DNA of 64,000 bases from UBA11051 sp964390495 (GCA_964390495.1 CAYMIN010000020.1:12952-76951), one strand, 5' to 3'; counted from the stretch's first letter, positions 17,569-26,692 are shown. The notes: a model not told the origin generated them from the sequence alone. Made by a program: numbers and translations.

Positions 17569-19431
17569 ATGGAAGGTTCTCTGCTAGCTGGACGTTATCG
17601 GATCGACGAGCGCATCGGCGAAGGCGGCGTGGCCGTGGTCTATCGCGGCCTCGACATCTCGCTGGAGCGCGAGGTCGCCATCAAGGTGCTCAAACCCGAG
17701 TATGCCAACGACCCGGAGATCCTGGAACGCTTCCGCCGTGAAGCCCAGGCCGCCGCCAAGCTCAATCACCCTAATATCGTCCAGATCTACGACACCGGCA
17801 GCGACAATGGCACTTATTACATCATCATGGAGTACCTGCCTGAGCCGGACTTCAAGCACATCATCCGCAAGTACGGCCCTCTGCCGCTGCGCAAGGTGCT
17901 GCAGGTTAGCATCGAGTGCTGTCGCGCCCTGGCCTACGCCCATCGTTTAGGCATTGTGCACCGTGACATCAAGCCGCACAATGTGCTATTCACCGATGAC
18001 GGTCATGCCAAGCTGTCCGACTTCGGCATCGCCGCCGCTATGGGTGAGCGCGGGCTGACGGACCAGGGCACGGTGCTGGGGTCGGCCCATTATATCTCTC
18101 CCGAGCAGGCCCAGGGCCGCGCTAGCGGACCCCAGGCCGACCTCTACAGCCTTGGCATCGTCATCTACGAAGCGCTCACCGGCTCGCTGCCCTTCACCGG
18201 CAAGACCCCGGCGGAGATCGCGGCCAAGCACGTCCAGGAGAAAGTCCCCCCCTTACGCCTTCACAATGTCAATATCGGGCCCTCTGTGGAATTCGTCGTC
18301 GGCAAGGCGCTGATGCGGGACCTGGCGCGCCGCTATCGCGATGCTAACGAGATGCTGATGGACCTGGAGAAGCTCGCCGACGGCATGGAGCTGGACCAGA
18401 CTGGTGTCTTGACACCCAGCGGGGAGGAGGCGACCGTCCGGTTTGAGGCGCCGGTGGAGCCCGGGCCTGCGCCGCTGCCCGAAGCGCCTGCCCTGACGCC
18501 GCCGGCTGAATCCGGACCTCGGCCCCAGCCTAACCAGGCGGCGATGTGGGCGGCTATGGTCGCCGCCATCGTCGTCGGCATCCTGGCCCTGGCCGGTGTC
18601 GTATGGCTCGCCAAGGCCGCCTTCTACCACGGTCATGCGCCGAAAAACGTACAGGTCCCGATGCTCAAGGGGCTTGCCGAAGCCGAGGCGGTTCAGCAGT
18701 TGACCGAGGCCGGCCTTAGCCTCGGCCAGGTCAGCTACGAGGAAACCGAGGCCAGCCCTGCCGGCATCATCATCGCCCAAAGCCCCGAGGGCGGCGCGAC
18801 GGTCAGAACCGAGACCGCGGTCAATATCACCGTCAGCAAGGGCAAGCAAGAAGTCACGGTGATTGACGTGGTGGGCAAGGACCTCGATACGGCCAAGGCC
18901 TTACTGGCCGAAGCCGGTCTGCACCCGGGACGCATCGAGTGGAACTTCAGCGACCAGGTCGCGGCGAATCGGGTAATCAGCCAGGCGATTGCGCCCAACG
19001 CCAAGGTCGAGGGAGGCGCCGCCGTGGACCTGGTGGTGAGTAAGGGGCCTGAAGAAGAGGCGGGGCCGGAACAGCCGCCCGCAGGTGCCACCGGGCCGAC
19101 CGGTGACCAATCCGCGCAAGAACAACGTCCCGCCGATCCGCTTGTCGAAATAACCAAGGACGAAGCCCATCAGCCTGCCAACCCTAAGGAGCGCCGGCTG
19201 TTGGTGCGCATCACTGCCCAGGGCACCGAGGAGGGCCAAGCCATCAAGGTCATCCTCAGCGATAGCATGAGCCCGCGCTTGCAGGTCGCGAGTCCCACTC
19301 TCAATCCCGGCGACAGTGTCGAGATCCCGGTCATCATCAACGGTAATGCCAAAGTGGAGGTCCATCATCAGGGCAAGGTGGTCCATAGCGACACCTTTAT
19401 GCTCGAGGAGCCGATGCCTGATGGACAATAG
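17569..19431 (+). CDS. PknB-type Ser/Thr protein kinase with two PASTA domains
   Basis: 620 residues. Kinase domain ~10-270: GEGGVAVVYRG loop, AIKVLK lysine, HRDIKPHN catalytic loop (~130) and SDFGIA. A linker rich in Pro and Glu follows, then one membrane helix (~326-348, AAIVVGILALAGVVWL) and two extracellular PASTA repeats (~364-425 and ~426-494). A Glu/Pro-rich segment and a C-terminal beta-rich domain (~540-620) that I do not recognise complete it. PASTA kinases sense muropeptides or lipid II and phosphorylate division proteins. The two FHA proteins of this operon are likely phosphopeptide readers. Many homologues have 3-4 PASTA repeats; this one has two. Confidence 0.93.
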   Translation: MEGSLLAGRYRIDERIGEGGVAVVYRGLDISLEREVAIKVLKPEYANDPEILERFRREAQAAAKLNHPNIVQIYDTGSDNGTYYIIMEYLPEPDFKHIIRKYGPLPLRKVLQVSIECCRALAYAHRLGIVHRDIKPHNVLFTDDGHAKLSDFGIAAAMGERGLTDQGTVLGSAHYISPEQAQGRASGPQADLYSLGIVIYEALTGSLPFTGKTPAEIAAKHVQEKVPPLRLHNVNIGPSVEFVVGKALMRDLARRYRDANEMLMDLEKLADGMELDQTGVLTPSGEEATVRFEAPVEPGPAPLPEAPALTPPAESGPRPQPNQAAMWAAMVAAIVVGILALAGVVWLAKAAFYHGHAPKNVQVPMLKGLAEAEAVQQLTEAGLSLGQVSYEETEASPAGIIIAQSPEGGATVRTETAVNITVSKGKQEVTVIDVVGKDLDTAKALLAEAGLHPGRIEWNFSDQVAANRVISQAIAPNAKVEGGAAVDLVVSKGPEEEAGPEQPPAGATGPTGDQSAQEQRPADPLVEITKDEAHQPANPKERRLLVRITAQGTEEGQAIKVILSDSMSPRLQVASPTLNPGDSVEIPVIINGNAKVEVHHQGKVVHSDTFMLEEPMPDGQ

Positions 19432-19462
19432 CGGCGCTAGAAGCTGTTTCAAAGTTCCGAAT

Positions 19463-19492
19463 GGGGGACTGTCCCTTTAGGGACTGTCCCCC
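19463..19492. repeat. 15-bp-period GGGACTGTCCC palindrome, copy 2
   Basis: Differs from the copy at 3440 at a single base within the palindrome (loop T versus A) and shares the flanks AATG and GGATA. Confidence 0.85.
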
Positions 19493-19569
19493 GGATAGAG
19501 AAACAGCGTCTTATCGGCCCGCGCGTCTTGGAAAACTAGGTGTTGAAGCCACTGCTAGTGCCTCAGATC

Positions 19570-19706
19570 GCGCCGGCCGTTCTGTAGGCCGCGCGGGCCT
19601 GTACCGCGCCGGCCGTTACCGTTGTAGCGCCTTGTCGAAGCGGAAGGGACCTACGGTGAGACCACCCTCACCGCGTGGCTCGGGCTTTCCAGCCCGAGGC
19701 TGTTGA
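19570..19706. repeat. Composite dispersed repeats between the PASTA kinase and the discoidin gene
   Basis: The 414-base gap 19432-19845 has no gene. After the 15-bp-period palindrome it holds CGCGGGCCTGTACCGCGCCGG, the inverted and degenerate form of the GGCGCGGTACAGGCCCGCGCC element at 31629 and 40503. GCTCGGGCTTTCCAGCCCGAG follows at 19677-19697. No RNA gene or further open frame is visible. Confidence 0.7.
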
Positions 19707-19845
19707 AGCTAGCTGAGGGTATCACCTTACGTACCCGAGTAGGAATTGGCTCTATGCTCCCATAGGCAGCTTTGCCGCCCGTTCTTACTGCAAATAGCAT
19801 TCTGTTGACGAATAACCCAGTTCCAGTCCAACGAGGTGGACAACT

Positions 19846-20616
19846 ATGCCGAAACGCTGCGCGGTGCTTATTGCTCTAGGCCTTGTAGTAAGTCTCTTGG
19901 CGGCAACGATACCCGCATGGGCCGCTGACGAGTTCGCAGTCGGCGCCACCAATATTGCCCTGGCTGCCAACGGCGGCCGTATAGTGGCATTTTCCAGCCA
20001 GGTGCTCGACGCCAACGGCCAACCCATTACTCAGTGGCAGATTGGCAATGTCATAGACGGAAAACACATCCGTGGCAGTGACCGCCCGCGCGATTCCTAT
20101 GGCTGGTCGTCGTCGGCGGCACCCAAGCCCGGCAAGCCTCAGTGGTTCATCTTGGCCTTCAAGGATGACCGCACCCGCCTTGTCACCCGTGTGCGCTTCG
20201 ATCCCGTCACTGACGACCCCCTGGAAATCGGCAGATGGGCCAGAGACTTCGAAATCCACGTCTCCAGCACCACTCCGGACGGCCCCTGGGCGATGGTCCA
20301 GAGTGGCCGCCTGCTCAACAAGCCGATTATGCAGACCTTTGACTTCCCGCCGGTCGAGTGTCGCTACATGAAGGTTGTATTCACCTCCAACTGGTTTTCT
20401 GACCAGTTTATCGAGCTGGGAGAGATCGAGGTTTACGAGGCCCTGGCCACTGGTGACGCGCTCGACCAGTTGATTCTGCGTCTGGAGAATCTGCTGCAGG
20501 ACCTGAAGAGGTATCGCGATAGTGTCAAGTACAATCAGCCACTCCACCCGGAGCTGACGTCGCCGGCAACTACTGAGCCCGGCGCGACGGCCACCCCTCA
20601 GCCCACTCCGCAGTAG
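19846..20616 (+). CDS. Secreted discoidin (F5/8 type C)-like domain protein
   Basis: 256 residues with a clear signal peptide (VLIALGLVVSLLAATIPAWA, cleavage after AWA). Residues ~30-200 form a galactose-binding/discoidin beta-sandwich: the NVIDGKHIRG entry, WFILAF strand, VTRVRFDP and the closing FIELGEIEVYEA. The C-terminal ~50 residues are a short helical stretch followed by a Pro/Thr tail. No catalytic motif is seen. It is probably an extracellular glycan-binding protein, similar in fold to the last domain of the large protein at 3530. Confidence 0.75.
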   Translation: MPKRCAVLIALGLVVSLLAATIPAWAADEFAVGATNIALAANGGRIVAFSSQVLDANGQPITQWQIGNVIDGKHIRGSDRPRDSYGWSSSAAPKPGKPQWFILAFKDDRTRLVTRVRFDPVTDDPLEIGRWARDFEIHVSSTTPDGPWAMVQSGRLLNKPIMQTFDFPPVECRYMKVVFTSNWFSDQFIELGEIEVYEALATGDALDQLILRLENLLQDLKRYRDSVKYNQPLHPELTSPATTEPGATATPQPTPQ

Positions 20617-20654
20617 AGGCCGGCTGCCGCCAGGGGCGATCACACACTGATTTC

Positions 20655-22238
20655 ATGAGCCAGTGCACTGAGCACACAACCGACAACCACCGCGGCAGCT
20701 TGCGGGAGGTAGTCGCGCACTGCGGGCCGCTGCGGATATCCGGCTGGCACGGCCTGGTGCTGGTGGTGGTACTGGCGGCAGGTCTCAGGCTCTACGGCCT
20801 CGGCGATCGCTGCTTCCACGGCGACGAGATGCTCTCGGTCACCATCGCCGGCAGCAAAACCATGGCGGAGTTGCAGCGCGTCACCCGGCCCGCCTGGCAT
20901 CCCCCGCTGCACTATGGCGTGCCCCGGCTGCTCTACCTCGCCGGCGCTCACACCGAAGCCCAGTGGCGCATCGCCGGCGTGCTGTTCGGTGTCATCCTGG
21001 CGGCGGCCACTTTCCTGATCCCGCTGCTATGGGGCGCTGTGCGGCTCAGCTTGCCGGCCGGTCTGCTGGCCGCCACCTCGCCGATGGCTGTGCTATTCAG
21101 CCAGAGCAGCCGCTGGCACCCGCTGGTCGCCGGCATCCTGGCTCTGGGCTGCCTCAGTTTGGTGATTGCGGTCAAGCGCGACCTGATCTGGGCCTGGCTA
21201 TTGGCTGCCGTGGCCTTCGCCTTGGCCTTTTACACGGTGTTTCTGGCCGGTGTTGTGGCGACCGTCCTGATGCTGTTAGCCCTCTACCACACGCTCAGGG
21301 CCGGCAAGCCGCTGACGGGATGGCTGAGCGCGGCGGTGCTCTGCCTGGCGGCGATTGTGCCACTGGTGCGACCGGCCATATTCTGGAGCCGGCCCGGCCA
21401 GATCCTCTGGGAGCCGGTCCGTAGTATCTTCCCAGTCCTCGGCAGGTCCGGCCTGTTGCTGCAGAACCTCCTGGTCGGCCCGACGGTGCTGCCCTGGAAT
21501 TGGGCTGTGATGGTGCCGGCGACCATCTTACTGGCTTACCTGGCCTGGCGCTTTTTCGCCAGTTCAGAAGCCCAGGTCTGCAGCCTCAAGGGCCCGGCTT
21601 TTGCCTTTTTCCTCTTATGTTTGCCGGTAATCGTTGTAGCCCCGGTCGCCGCCTCTTCGCGCTACTGGCTGATCCTGCTGGTGCCGCTGCATATCGGCAT
21701 CGCCGGCGGGCTTCTGAGCATCTCCTCCCGCCGCTTGCAGCTCCTAGGCACCGCCGCCATCACGGCGCTGGTGGCCTATGGCCTTTTCAATCTCTATACC
21801 CACCGCCAGTATCAGTACCGCGAGCTGATAGATGACTGGCGCGGTCTGGCCACGATGACCCGCTCCCTGACCCAGCCGGGGGATGAAGTCTGGTCGGTGA
21901 TGAGCCCGTTCATCTATTACTACGGTTCCGCGAGCCTGGACGTCTTTGAGTGGTATTACGACCCGGCCGCCGTTGCCAGGCATGTCGAGCACACCAATCC
22001 CAGCCGCATATTCTTGCAGTATTCTCCTCTGAGCGGCTGGGAGGTGGTCAATTTCGCTCGCATCGGGGAGATCGTCGGGGAAGAGCTGGCGGCGCTGGGG
22101 TTTACGCGCCAGTGGTGCGGCTACTATGGCCGCGACCCGGATGTGGCGATGAAGCGCAAGTATCTCCGCGGCCGCACCTTCCCGGAGTACCGGCATGTTG
22201 TGGAGCTCTGGGCGCGTCCGGCCCACCGCCACAGGTAG
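20655..22238 (+). CDS. GT-C fold membrane glycosyltransferase (family 39/ArnT-like)
   Basis: 527 residues with about ten to twelve predicted membrane segments. The first luminal loop carries F-H-G-D-E (catalytic acidic pair of GT-C enzymes), followed by RPAWHPPLHYG, the family's HPPL-Y motif. A C-terminal soluble domain of about 150 residues follows the last helix. Such enzymes move a sugar from a polyprenyl-phosphate donor to lipid or protein on the outer face of the membrane. Acceptor and sugar are not predictable. Confidence 0.8.
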   Translation: MSQCTEHTTDNHRGSLREVVAHCGPLRISGWHGLVLVVVLAAGLRLYGLGDRCFHGDEMLSVTIAGSKTMAELQRVTRPAWHPPLHYGVPRLLYLAGAHTEAQWRIAGVLFGVILAAATFLIPLLWGAVRLSLPAGLLAATSPMAVLFSQSSRWHPLVAGILALGCLSLVIAVKRDLIWAWLLAAVAFALAFYTVFLAGVVATVLMLLALYHTLRAGKPLTGWLSAAVLCLAAIVPLVRPAIFWSRPGQILWEPVRSIFPVLGRSGLLLQNLLVGPTVLPWNWAVMVPATILLAYLAWRFFASSEAQVCSLKGPAFAFFLLCLPVIVVAPVAASSRYWLILLVPLHIGIAGGLLSISSRRLQLLGTAAITALVAYGLFNLYTHRQYQYRELIDDWRGLATMTRSLTQPGDEVWSVMSPFIYYYGSASLDVFEWYYDPAAVARHVEHTNPSRIFLQYSPLSGWEVVNFARIGEIVGEELAALGFTRQWCGYYGRDPDVAMKRKYLRGRTFPEYRHVVELWARPAHRHR

Positions 22239-22256
22239 GCCCGGCCGCGGGCCATA

Positions 22257-23363
22257 TCACTCCTGTATCACCGGCACCTCTTCATACAGCTTCGGCCCAC
22301 CATACTCATAGAACTCCGGCCCCAGCGGCAGGTCCATCCACGCCCGCCGCTCATTCGACAGATACGCGGCCATCGCCCATTCCACGTTCAGCATCCCATC
22401 CCGGCCCGTCACTGGCGGCGCGGTGTCGTCCTCGATGCACTGGCGGAATTGCCTGTGGAACCGCAGCCAGGCTCCTCCCCATTGCCCTTCCCGCGTCAGG
22501 TCCTCATCCAGCTCGACCGCGACTGCGGCGTCGGTACCTCGGGCCAGCGCCAAACCATCCGGCCGCCCGTAGGCCTCCAGCACGCCTTCGCTGCCGTAGA
22601 TGGTGAAGCCGTCGTTACGCGCGTGCGTATAGACCGGTGCTGCATACTGGCCGATGGTGATAACCGCCTGGCCGTCACACACGGCGGTGATCACATATTG
22701 GTCCTCCGGTGTCTGGCCCGTGCTGTAGCGGTTGGCTATATAGCCACTGACATGGCGCGGGTCCTGACCGCACAGATACCGCGCCGTATCTATGTAGTGG
22801 CAGCCGAAGTTCACCACGAAGCCGTGCCCTTGAGCGCCTGCCTTGAACCGCCAGAAGTCCTCTCCTACGTCCTCCGGCAGCGTGGCCTTGGTGGCGAAGG
22901 CTCCGTCAACGGCGACCACCTCGCCGATTTGGCCGGCCTCGATCACCCGCCGCGCCTGCATGTACCAGGCCTGGAACCGCGTGCTCTGCCCGATCGTCAG
23001 CTTGATGCCATTATCATCCGCAGCCGTGATCATATCCCGGCACGCTTTGAGCGTCGGCGCCATCGCCTTCTCGCAGTAGATATGCTTGCCGGCCTCAGCC
23101 GCGGCTAGCGCCGCCGGCGCATGGGACTGTGTCGGCAGGCAGATCACCACCACATCCACCTTACTGTCCTCCAGCAGATCCTGGTAATCTTGGTACACAG
23201 CCGGCTTCGAGGCCCGCTCAGCGCTGATCTGCTGCGCCTTGTCAATATTCTGGTCGGCGATTGCAACCAGTTGCGCGCCCTCGAGCTGTTCCGCGGCATC
23301 CATGTGCCTGGTACTTACTTTCCCACAGCCGATTATGCCGTATCCTAGGGTCTCTATTCTCAA
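22257..23363 (-). CDS. Gfo/Idh/MocA family oxidoreductase
   Basis: 368 residues from TTG at 23363 with only a weak ribosome site. The Rossmann motif is YGIIGCGKVSTRHM. The catalytic motif is YCEKAMAPT: the Lys is kept but the usual Pro is Ala. The C-terminal domain has GHGFVVNFGCHYIDTARYL, with the conserved His region. The TTG start lies 33 bases from the beta-helix gene encoded upstream on the same strand, suggesting co-transcription. A role in sugar or uronate oxidation is plausible. Confidence 0.87.
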   Translation of the reverse strand: MRIETLGYGIIGCGKVSTRHMDAAEQLEGAQLVAIADQNIDKAQQISAERASKPAVYQDYQDLLEDSKVDVVVICLPTQSHAPAALAAAEAGKHIYCEKAMAPTLKACRDMITAADDNGIKLTIGQSTRFQAWYMQARRVIEAGQIGEVVAVDGAFATKATLPEDVGEDFWRFKAGAQGHGFVVNFGCHYIDTARYLCGQDPRHVSGYIANRYSTGQTPEDQYVITAVCDGQAVITIGQYAAPVYTHARNDGFTIYGSEGVLEAYGRPDGLALARGTDAAVAVELDEDLTREGQWGGAWLRFHRQFRQCIEDDTAPPVTGRDGMLNVEWAMAAYLSNERRAWMDLPLGPEFYEYGGPKLYEEVPVIQE

Positions 23364-23396
23364 TCACCCGATCTCTTCGCTCTGATGAATCTTTGC

Positions 23397-24563
23397 TCAC
23401 TCATTCGCCTTAAAAACTGCAGGGGCCTCTTGCCCATACGCATTATCGTGCGAGACAACGTGCGTCTCTCCGCCGGTCGGCCAGGGCCGCACGTCCCGGT
23501 CGCCCGGCTTATCGCCGAAGAACCAGTTGTGATGAATCTCGGCTTCATCTTGGGGCACGCCTCGAATCACGATGGCGGTCACCCCCGTGCACCCGAAGGT
23601 ATTGTGATGTATCTTCATCCAGTCACCGGCGATGGTGGTGCCATCGCGCCGGTCGCCGCCTCCGTGCATATCGAAGGTATGGCTCAGCGACACGCCCATC
23701 TCCACATTGTTGGCGGCTTCGTAGGCATTGCCGGGCTTGCCGGTCCCCGCGATGGAGTGCCGATTGGCGTTAAACAGGTTGTACTCAATCAGCGACACAG
23801 CCTCGTTGCCATACCCGTGCGCCACACCGTAGCCCAGGCCGTTCATCTGGTTGTGGTGGATGTAGCAATGGTGGATATGGTGGTCGTGGCCATCGGACAG
23901 ATGAATGCCGGCATGGCTCCAGCCGGACAGCTCGCAGTTGTCCACCTCCAGGCCGGAGAACTTGGTGTCAATACCTTCGGACACCGGGAACTTGTAATAG
24001 TACTGGTGCTGAACCTTGCTGTCCCCGCGCTCGGCCTTGAACGAGCGGCGGTGATGGTCTATCCTGCGCTTCGGGTCCGGCCCGCGAATCCACAGCCCGC
24101 TGATCCGCACATTAGGCCCCAGCGTCCGTATCAGCGGCCTGGTGGCGAAGGCGTTGCTGTAGATTGCGGCTCCCGGCGAGCCTTCGTGCCCGCGGTTGCT
24201 GGCCAGCGTGACCCCTGCAGGTATCTCGAGTACCAGCTTCTCCGCGAACACCAGCGTGGTGCAGTCAATGTCGGCATCCGGCTCCACATACACGACCTCG
24301 CCTGCTTGGGCCTTCTTCAGAGCCTCGATCAGCTCATCCACACTGGCGACGCGGTAGTCGCCATCTGTGACGATCCGCTGGTAGCCGGCTCCACCGCCGA
24401 TCGGCCCCAGCTCATTCGGCTTGGCCCCATAGACCTCGCCCACGATCTCGACCCATGTTTGGCCTATTTCGGGCGGCGACTCGAAGTCCGGCCGCTCGCA
24501 CTGGGCGCTCGCCTGTAGCGCGCAGCAAATCGAGAGAATCACCACTGCCAGACCTAGCTGCAT
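23397..24563 (-). CDS. Secreted right-handed beta-helix protein (pectate-lyase-like)
   Basis: 388 residues. ATG at 24563 is chosen because AAGGAGG on the minus strand lies seven bases upstream; another ATG two codons earlier is too close. Signal peptide: MQLGLAVVILSICCALQASA. The body shows beta-helix coils with His/Asn-rich turns (HLSDGHDHHIHHCYIHHNQM, EIHHNWFFGDKP) and WIRG..., as in polysaccharide lyases of the pectate lyase superfold. Catalytic residues cannot be assigned by eye. It may cleave pectin-like or other acidic polysaccharides outside the cell and pairs with the adjacent oxidoreductase. Confidence 0.78.
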   Translation of the reverse strand: MQLGLAVVILSICCALQASAQCERPDFESPPEIGQTWVEIVGEVYGAKPNELGPIGGGAGYQRIVTDGDYRVASVDELIEALKKAQAGEVVYVEPDADIDCTTLVFAEKLVLEIPAGVTLASNRGHEGSPGAAIYSNAFATRPLIRTLGPNVRISGLWIRGPDPKRRIDHHRRSFKAERGDSKVQHQYYYKFPVSEGIDTKFSGLEVDNCELSGWSHAGIHLSDGHDHHIHHCYIHHNQMNGLGYGVAHGYGNEAVSLIEYNLFNANRHSIAGTGKPGNAYEAANNVEMGVSLSHTFDMHGGGDRRDGTTIAGDWMKIHHNTFGCTGVTAIVIRGVPQDEAEIHHNWFFGDKPGDRDVRPWPTGGETHVVSHDNAYGQEAPAVFKANE

Positions 24564-25053
24564 TCCCATGCCTCCTTACGCCTGTCACCGCAGAGTTCTC
24601 GGCCTGCTAGGGCCGTTTCTCGATACTCATGCTGCCTTGCTTACAGCCCAAGCCGGTTGTAGGAGGCCGGCCTGTGTCGCGCCGCAGCTACTCCCCGTCC
24701 CCAAGCCCTGGACTTTCAGCGGCTATCAAGCCGGTTTGGTTTCGCCCCATTGCCATTCAGCCTCATCGCGTTGGATGCCTGTCGTCCTGGGGAACATTGT
24801 GTTGTAGCGCGGCCCAAGCTTGCCCGGCGTGAGCTTCTCAAGTGACCGCAGGGCGCTGTCCCGGCCCTTGCTTCCCTTGATAGCATTCGCCCTTACCTGC
24901 ACTGAGTCCTCCACCGCGAATGATTCATCCCGGTGCACTTCTCACAGGCTCGGCCGCCCTTCGGCTGGCGTTGCTCTTGTTGTACTGGCAGCGGTTTCAG
25001 AACCTGGCTTTCCGAGCATCACGGACTGGTAAGACGCTGTTGGCTCTAAGCAG
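24564..25053. other. Intergenic stretch with no recognised gene
   Basis: About 490 bases between the beta-helix gene and the repeat array. I see no convincing reading frame, RNA gene or terminator. TGTAGGAGGCCGGCCTGTGTCGCGCC near 24657 resembles a decayed copy of the CGCGGGCCTGTACCGCGCC repeat. Confidence 0.5.
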
Positions 25054-25153
25054 GGGACTGTCCCTTTACGGACTGCTCCCTTAGGCACTGCTTTTTCAGG
25101 GGCTCTTCTTTTAGCCACTGTTCCTTTAGGGGCTGTTCCTTTACGAACTATCC
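25054..25153. repeat. Degenerate tandem array of a 15-bp unit (about 6.6 copies)
   Basis: Units begin at 25054, 25069, 25084, 25099, 25114 and 25129, with a partial unit at 25144; all full units are exactly 15 bases. Unit 1 is GGGACTGTCCCTTTA and unit 6 is GGGGCTGTTCCTTTA. Unit 1 equals the unit in the palindromes at 3440 and 19463, so this is an expanded and diverged member of that family. Confidence 0.85.
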
Positions 25154-25173
25154 GCTGTGCGCGCCCAACCTTC

Positions 25174-25270
25174 CCGTAGGTCGGGCTTTCCAGCCCGACA
25201 GCCGTTGCCGTTTCGCCGTTGTCCCCTCTCCCGCTTGCGGGAGAGGGCTAGGGTGAGGCCTGCCGTTGCC
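25174..25270. repeat. Composite dispersed palindromes
   Basis: TCGGGCTTTCCAGCCCGA at 25181-25198, then GCCGTTGCCG, then CCCTCTCCCGCTTGCGGGAG and AGGGCTAGGGTGAGG, then GCCGTTGCC again. The modules are joined by the same GCCGTTGCC linker word seen in the copies at 9336, 31625, 33010 and 40380. Confidence 0.75.
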
Positions 25271-25362
25271 GCGGACGCGCCCACTTGCCGAGGCCTATAG
25301 AAGGATATCCCCGAGACGCGGAGAATGTAACGACAATTCTTGCCGCTTCCCTATGCGCAAGT

Positions 25363-25390
25363 TTGAAATCTGGCGCATTTGTTCTATAAT
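25363..25390 (+). promoter_or_regulatory. Sigma-70-type promoter for the branched-chain aminotransferase gene
   Basis: TTGAAA at 25363-25368, a 16-base spacer and a perfect TATAAT at 25385-25390. The predicted transcript starts near 25397 and gives a leader of about 78 bases. I see no attenuator or T-box in that leader. Confidence 0.75.
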
Positions 25391-25474
25391 CACTACATCA
25401 GCATCAAGTTCCGGGCCCGCGGGCCAGAGGTTCTCGCAAGCGGCCGCGGCTATCAGCCAGGAGGAGCGCTGAGT

Positions 25475-26353
25475 ATGGGGCTATTGATCTATCTCGATGG
25501 TGAATTGGTGCCTGAGGACCAGGCGAGGATATCAGTCTTCGATCACGGGCTGCTGTACGGTGACGGCATCTTCGAGGGCATCCGGGCTTACAACGCCCGC
25601 GTGTTCCGCCTCGAGGCCCACCTCGACCGGCTCTATGACGGCGCCCGCGCCTTGCAGTTGACCATCCCCCTGGACCGGGACGAGATGACGCAGGCCATTG
25701 TCGAGACCCTGCGCGCCAACCAACTGCGCGACGCCTATATCCGCCTGGTCGTCACCCGGGGCATCGGTGATCTGGGGCTTGACCCCCGCAAGTGCCCGGA
25801 GCCCACCGTCTTCATTATCGCCGACGCCATCGAGCTGTATCCGGAGCAGTTCTACGACAAGGGCCTGGAGCTGATAACCTGCGCGACCCGCCGCAACGAT
25901 CCGGCCGCCCTGGATGCCGGCATCAAGTCGCTCAACTACCTCAATAACATACTCGCGAAGATGGAGACCACCCAGGCCGGTGTGCCGGAGGGCATTATGC
26001 TGTCCTCTGAGGACTATGTCGCCGAGTGCACCGGCGACAATATCTTCCTGGTCAAAAACGGCAAGCTCATCACCCCGCCGCTGCATATCGGCAATCTCGC
26101 CGGCATCACGCGCGAGGTCACCATCGAGCTTGCCCGCCGGCAGGGCCTGCCGGTGGCCGAGGAGTTGTTCCGCACCAAGGAGGTCTATTGCGCCGACGAG
26201 TGCTTCCTCACCGGCACTGCTGCCGAGCTGATCCCTGTCGTCAAGGTGGATGGCCGCAGCATTGGCGACGGCAAGCCCGGCCCCATCACCAAAGTGCTCC
26301 GCGAGGCCTTTGTCGCTTTAACTCAATCCGAAGGCACGCCGATATATACCTAG
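25475..26353 (+). CDS. ilvE: Branched-chain amino acid aminotransferase
   Basis: 292 residues from ATG at 25475, preceded by CAGGAGGAGCGC; an earlier in-frame start at 25379 lies inside the promoter. The fold-type IV signature is complete: FDHGLLYGDGIFEG, PLP lysine K151 in IKSLNYLNN, CTGDNIFLV and the C-terminal FLTGTAAEL. It makes or degrades Leu, Ile and Val by transamination with glutamate. Related D-amino acid or aminodeoxychorismate enzymes cannot be fully excluded, but the K-S-L-N-Y and TGTAAE motifs fit IlvE. A monocistronic unit, with a promoter before it and a candidate terminator after it. Confidence 0.88.
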   Translation: MGLLIYLDGELVPEDQARISVFDHGLLYGDGIFEGIRAYNARVFRLEAHLDRLYDGARALQLTIPLDRDEMTQAIVETLRANQLRDAYIRLVVTRGIGDLGLDPRKCPEPTVFIIADAIELYPEQFYDKGLELITCATRRNDPAALDAGIKSLNYLNNILAKMETTQAGVPEGIMLSSEDYVAECTGDNIFLVKNGKLITPPLHIGNLAGITREVTIELARRQGLPVAEELFRTKEVYCADECFLTGTAAELIPVVKVDGRSIGDGKPGPITKVLREAFVALTQSEGTPIYT

Positions 26354-26359
26354 CGCGAG

Positions 26360-26405
26360 GCGCCAGGGGCTCGCCGGGAACTCTCCAGGCCTCTGGCGCG
26401 TTTAA
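26360..26405 (+). terminator. Candidate terminator after ilvE
   Basis: GCGCCAGGGGC and GCCTCTGGCGC form an 11-bp stem (one G-U pair), followed by GTTTAAG. The T-run is short. The remaining gap to clpC (26406-26692) shows nothing else I can name. Confidence 0.5.
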
Positions 26406-26692
26406 GATACTGGGAGTTGCAGTACGGAATCTCATAGCGAGCACGGTGTGGCAGTCCGGCGGACCAGCCGCCGGCACGTATCTTGTTGCGCCTTGCCGAA
26501 GGCCCGCGCCGGCGCACGGGTCCCTTGGTACATGCTTGGGGCTGAGCACAGCGGAACGGGCCCGACTCGTCTCGGCCAATCTGCAGAATCACGATCTCTG
26601 GCCCGACGCCGTTGCCGCAACCAGCCCATAGTCGCAGAAAGACTACCCGACGCTTCTCAGAACGAAGCAATTGTCAGGAGGCAGTTCCCGCA

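Noticed and set aside
23385..24518. 377-codon plus-strand open frame opposite the beta-helix gene
   Set aside because: The minus strand has a signal peptide, a good ribosome site and beta-helix repeats; the plus-strand translation has no recognisable domain.
25054..25153. Short CRISPR-like array
   Set aside because: Units are contiguous 15-mers with no spacers and are degenerate; there are no cas genes. It is a tandem repeat.
24564..25474. tRNA or other structured RNA in the longest gene-free stretch
   Set aside because: No cloverleaf with a T-loop GGTTCGAATCC-type motif and no known riboswitch core was found by eye.
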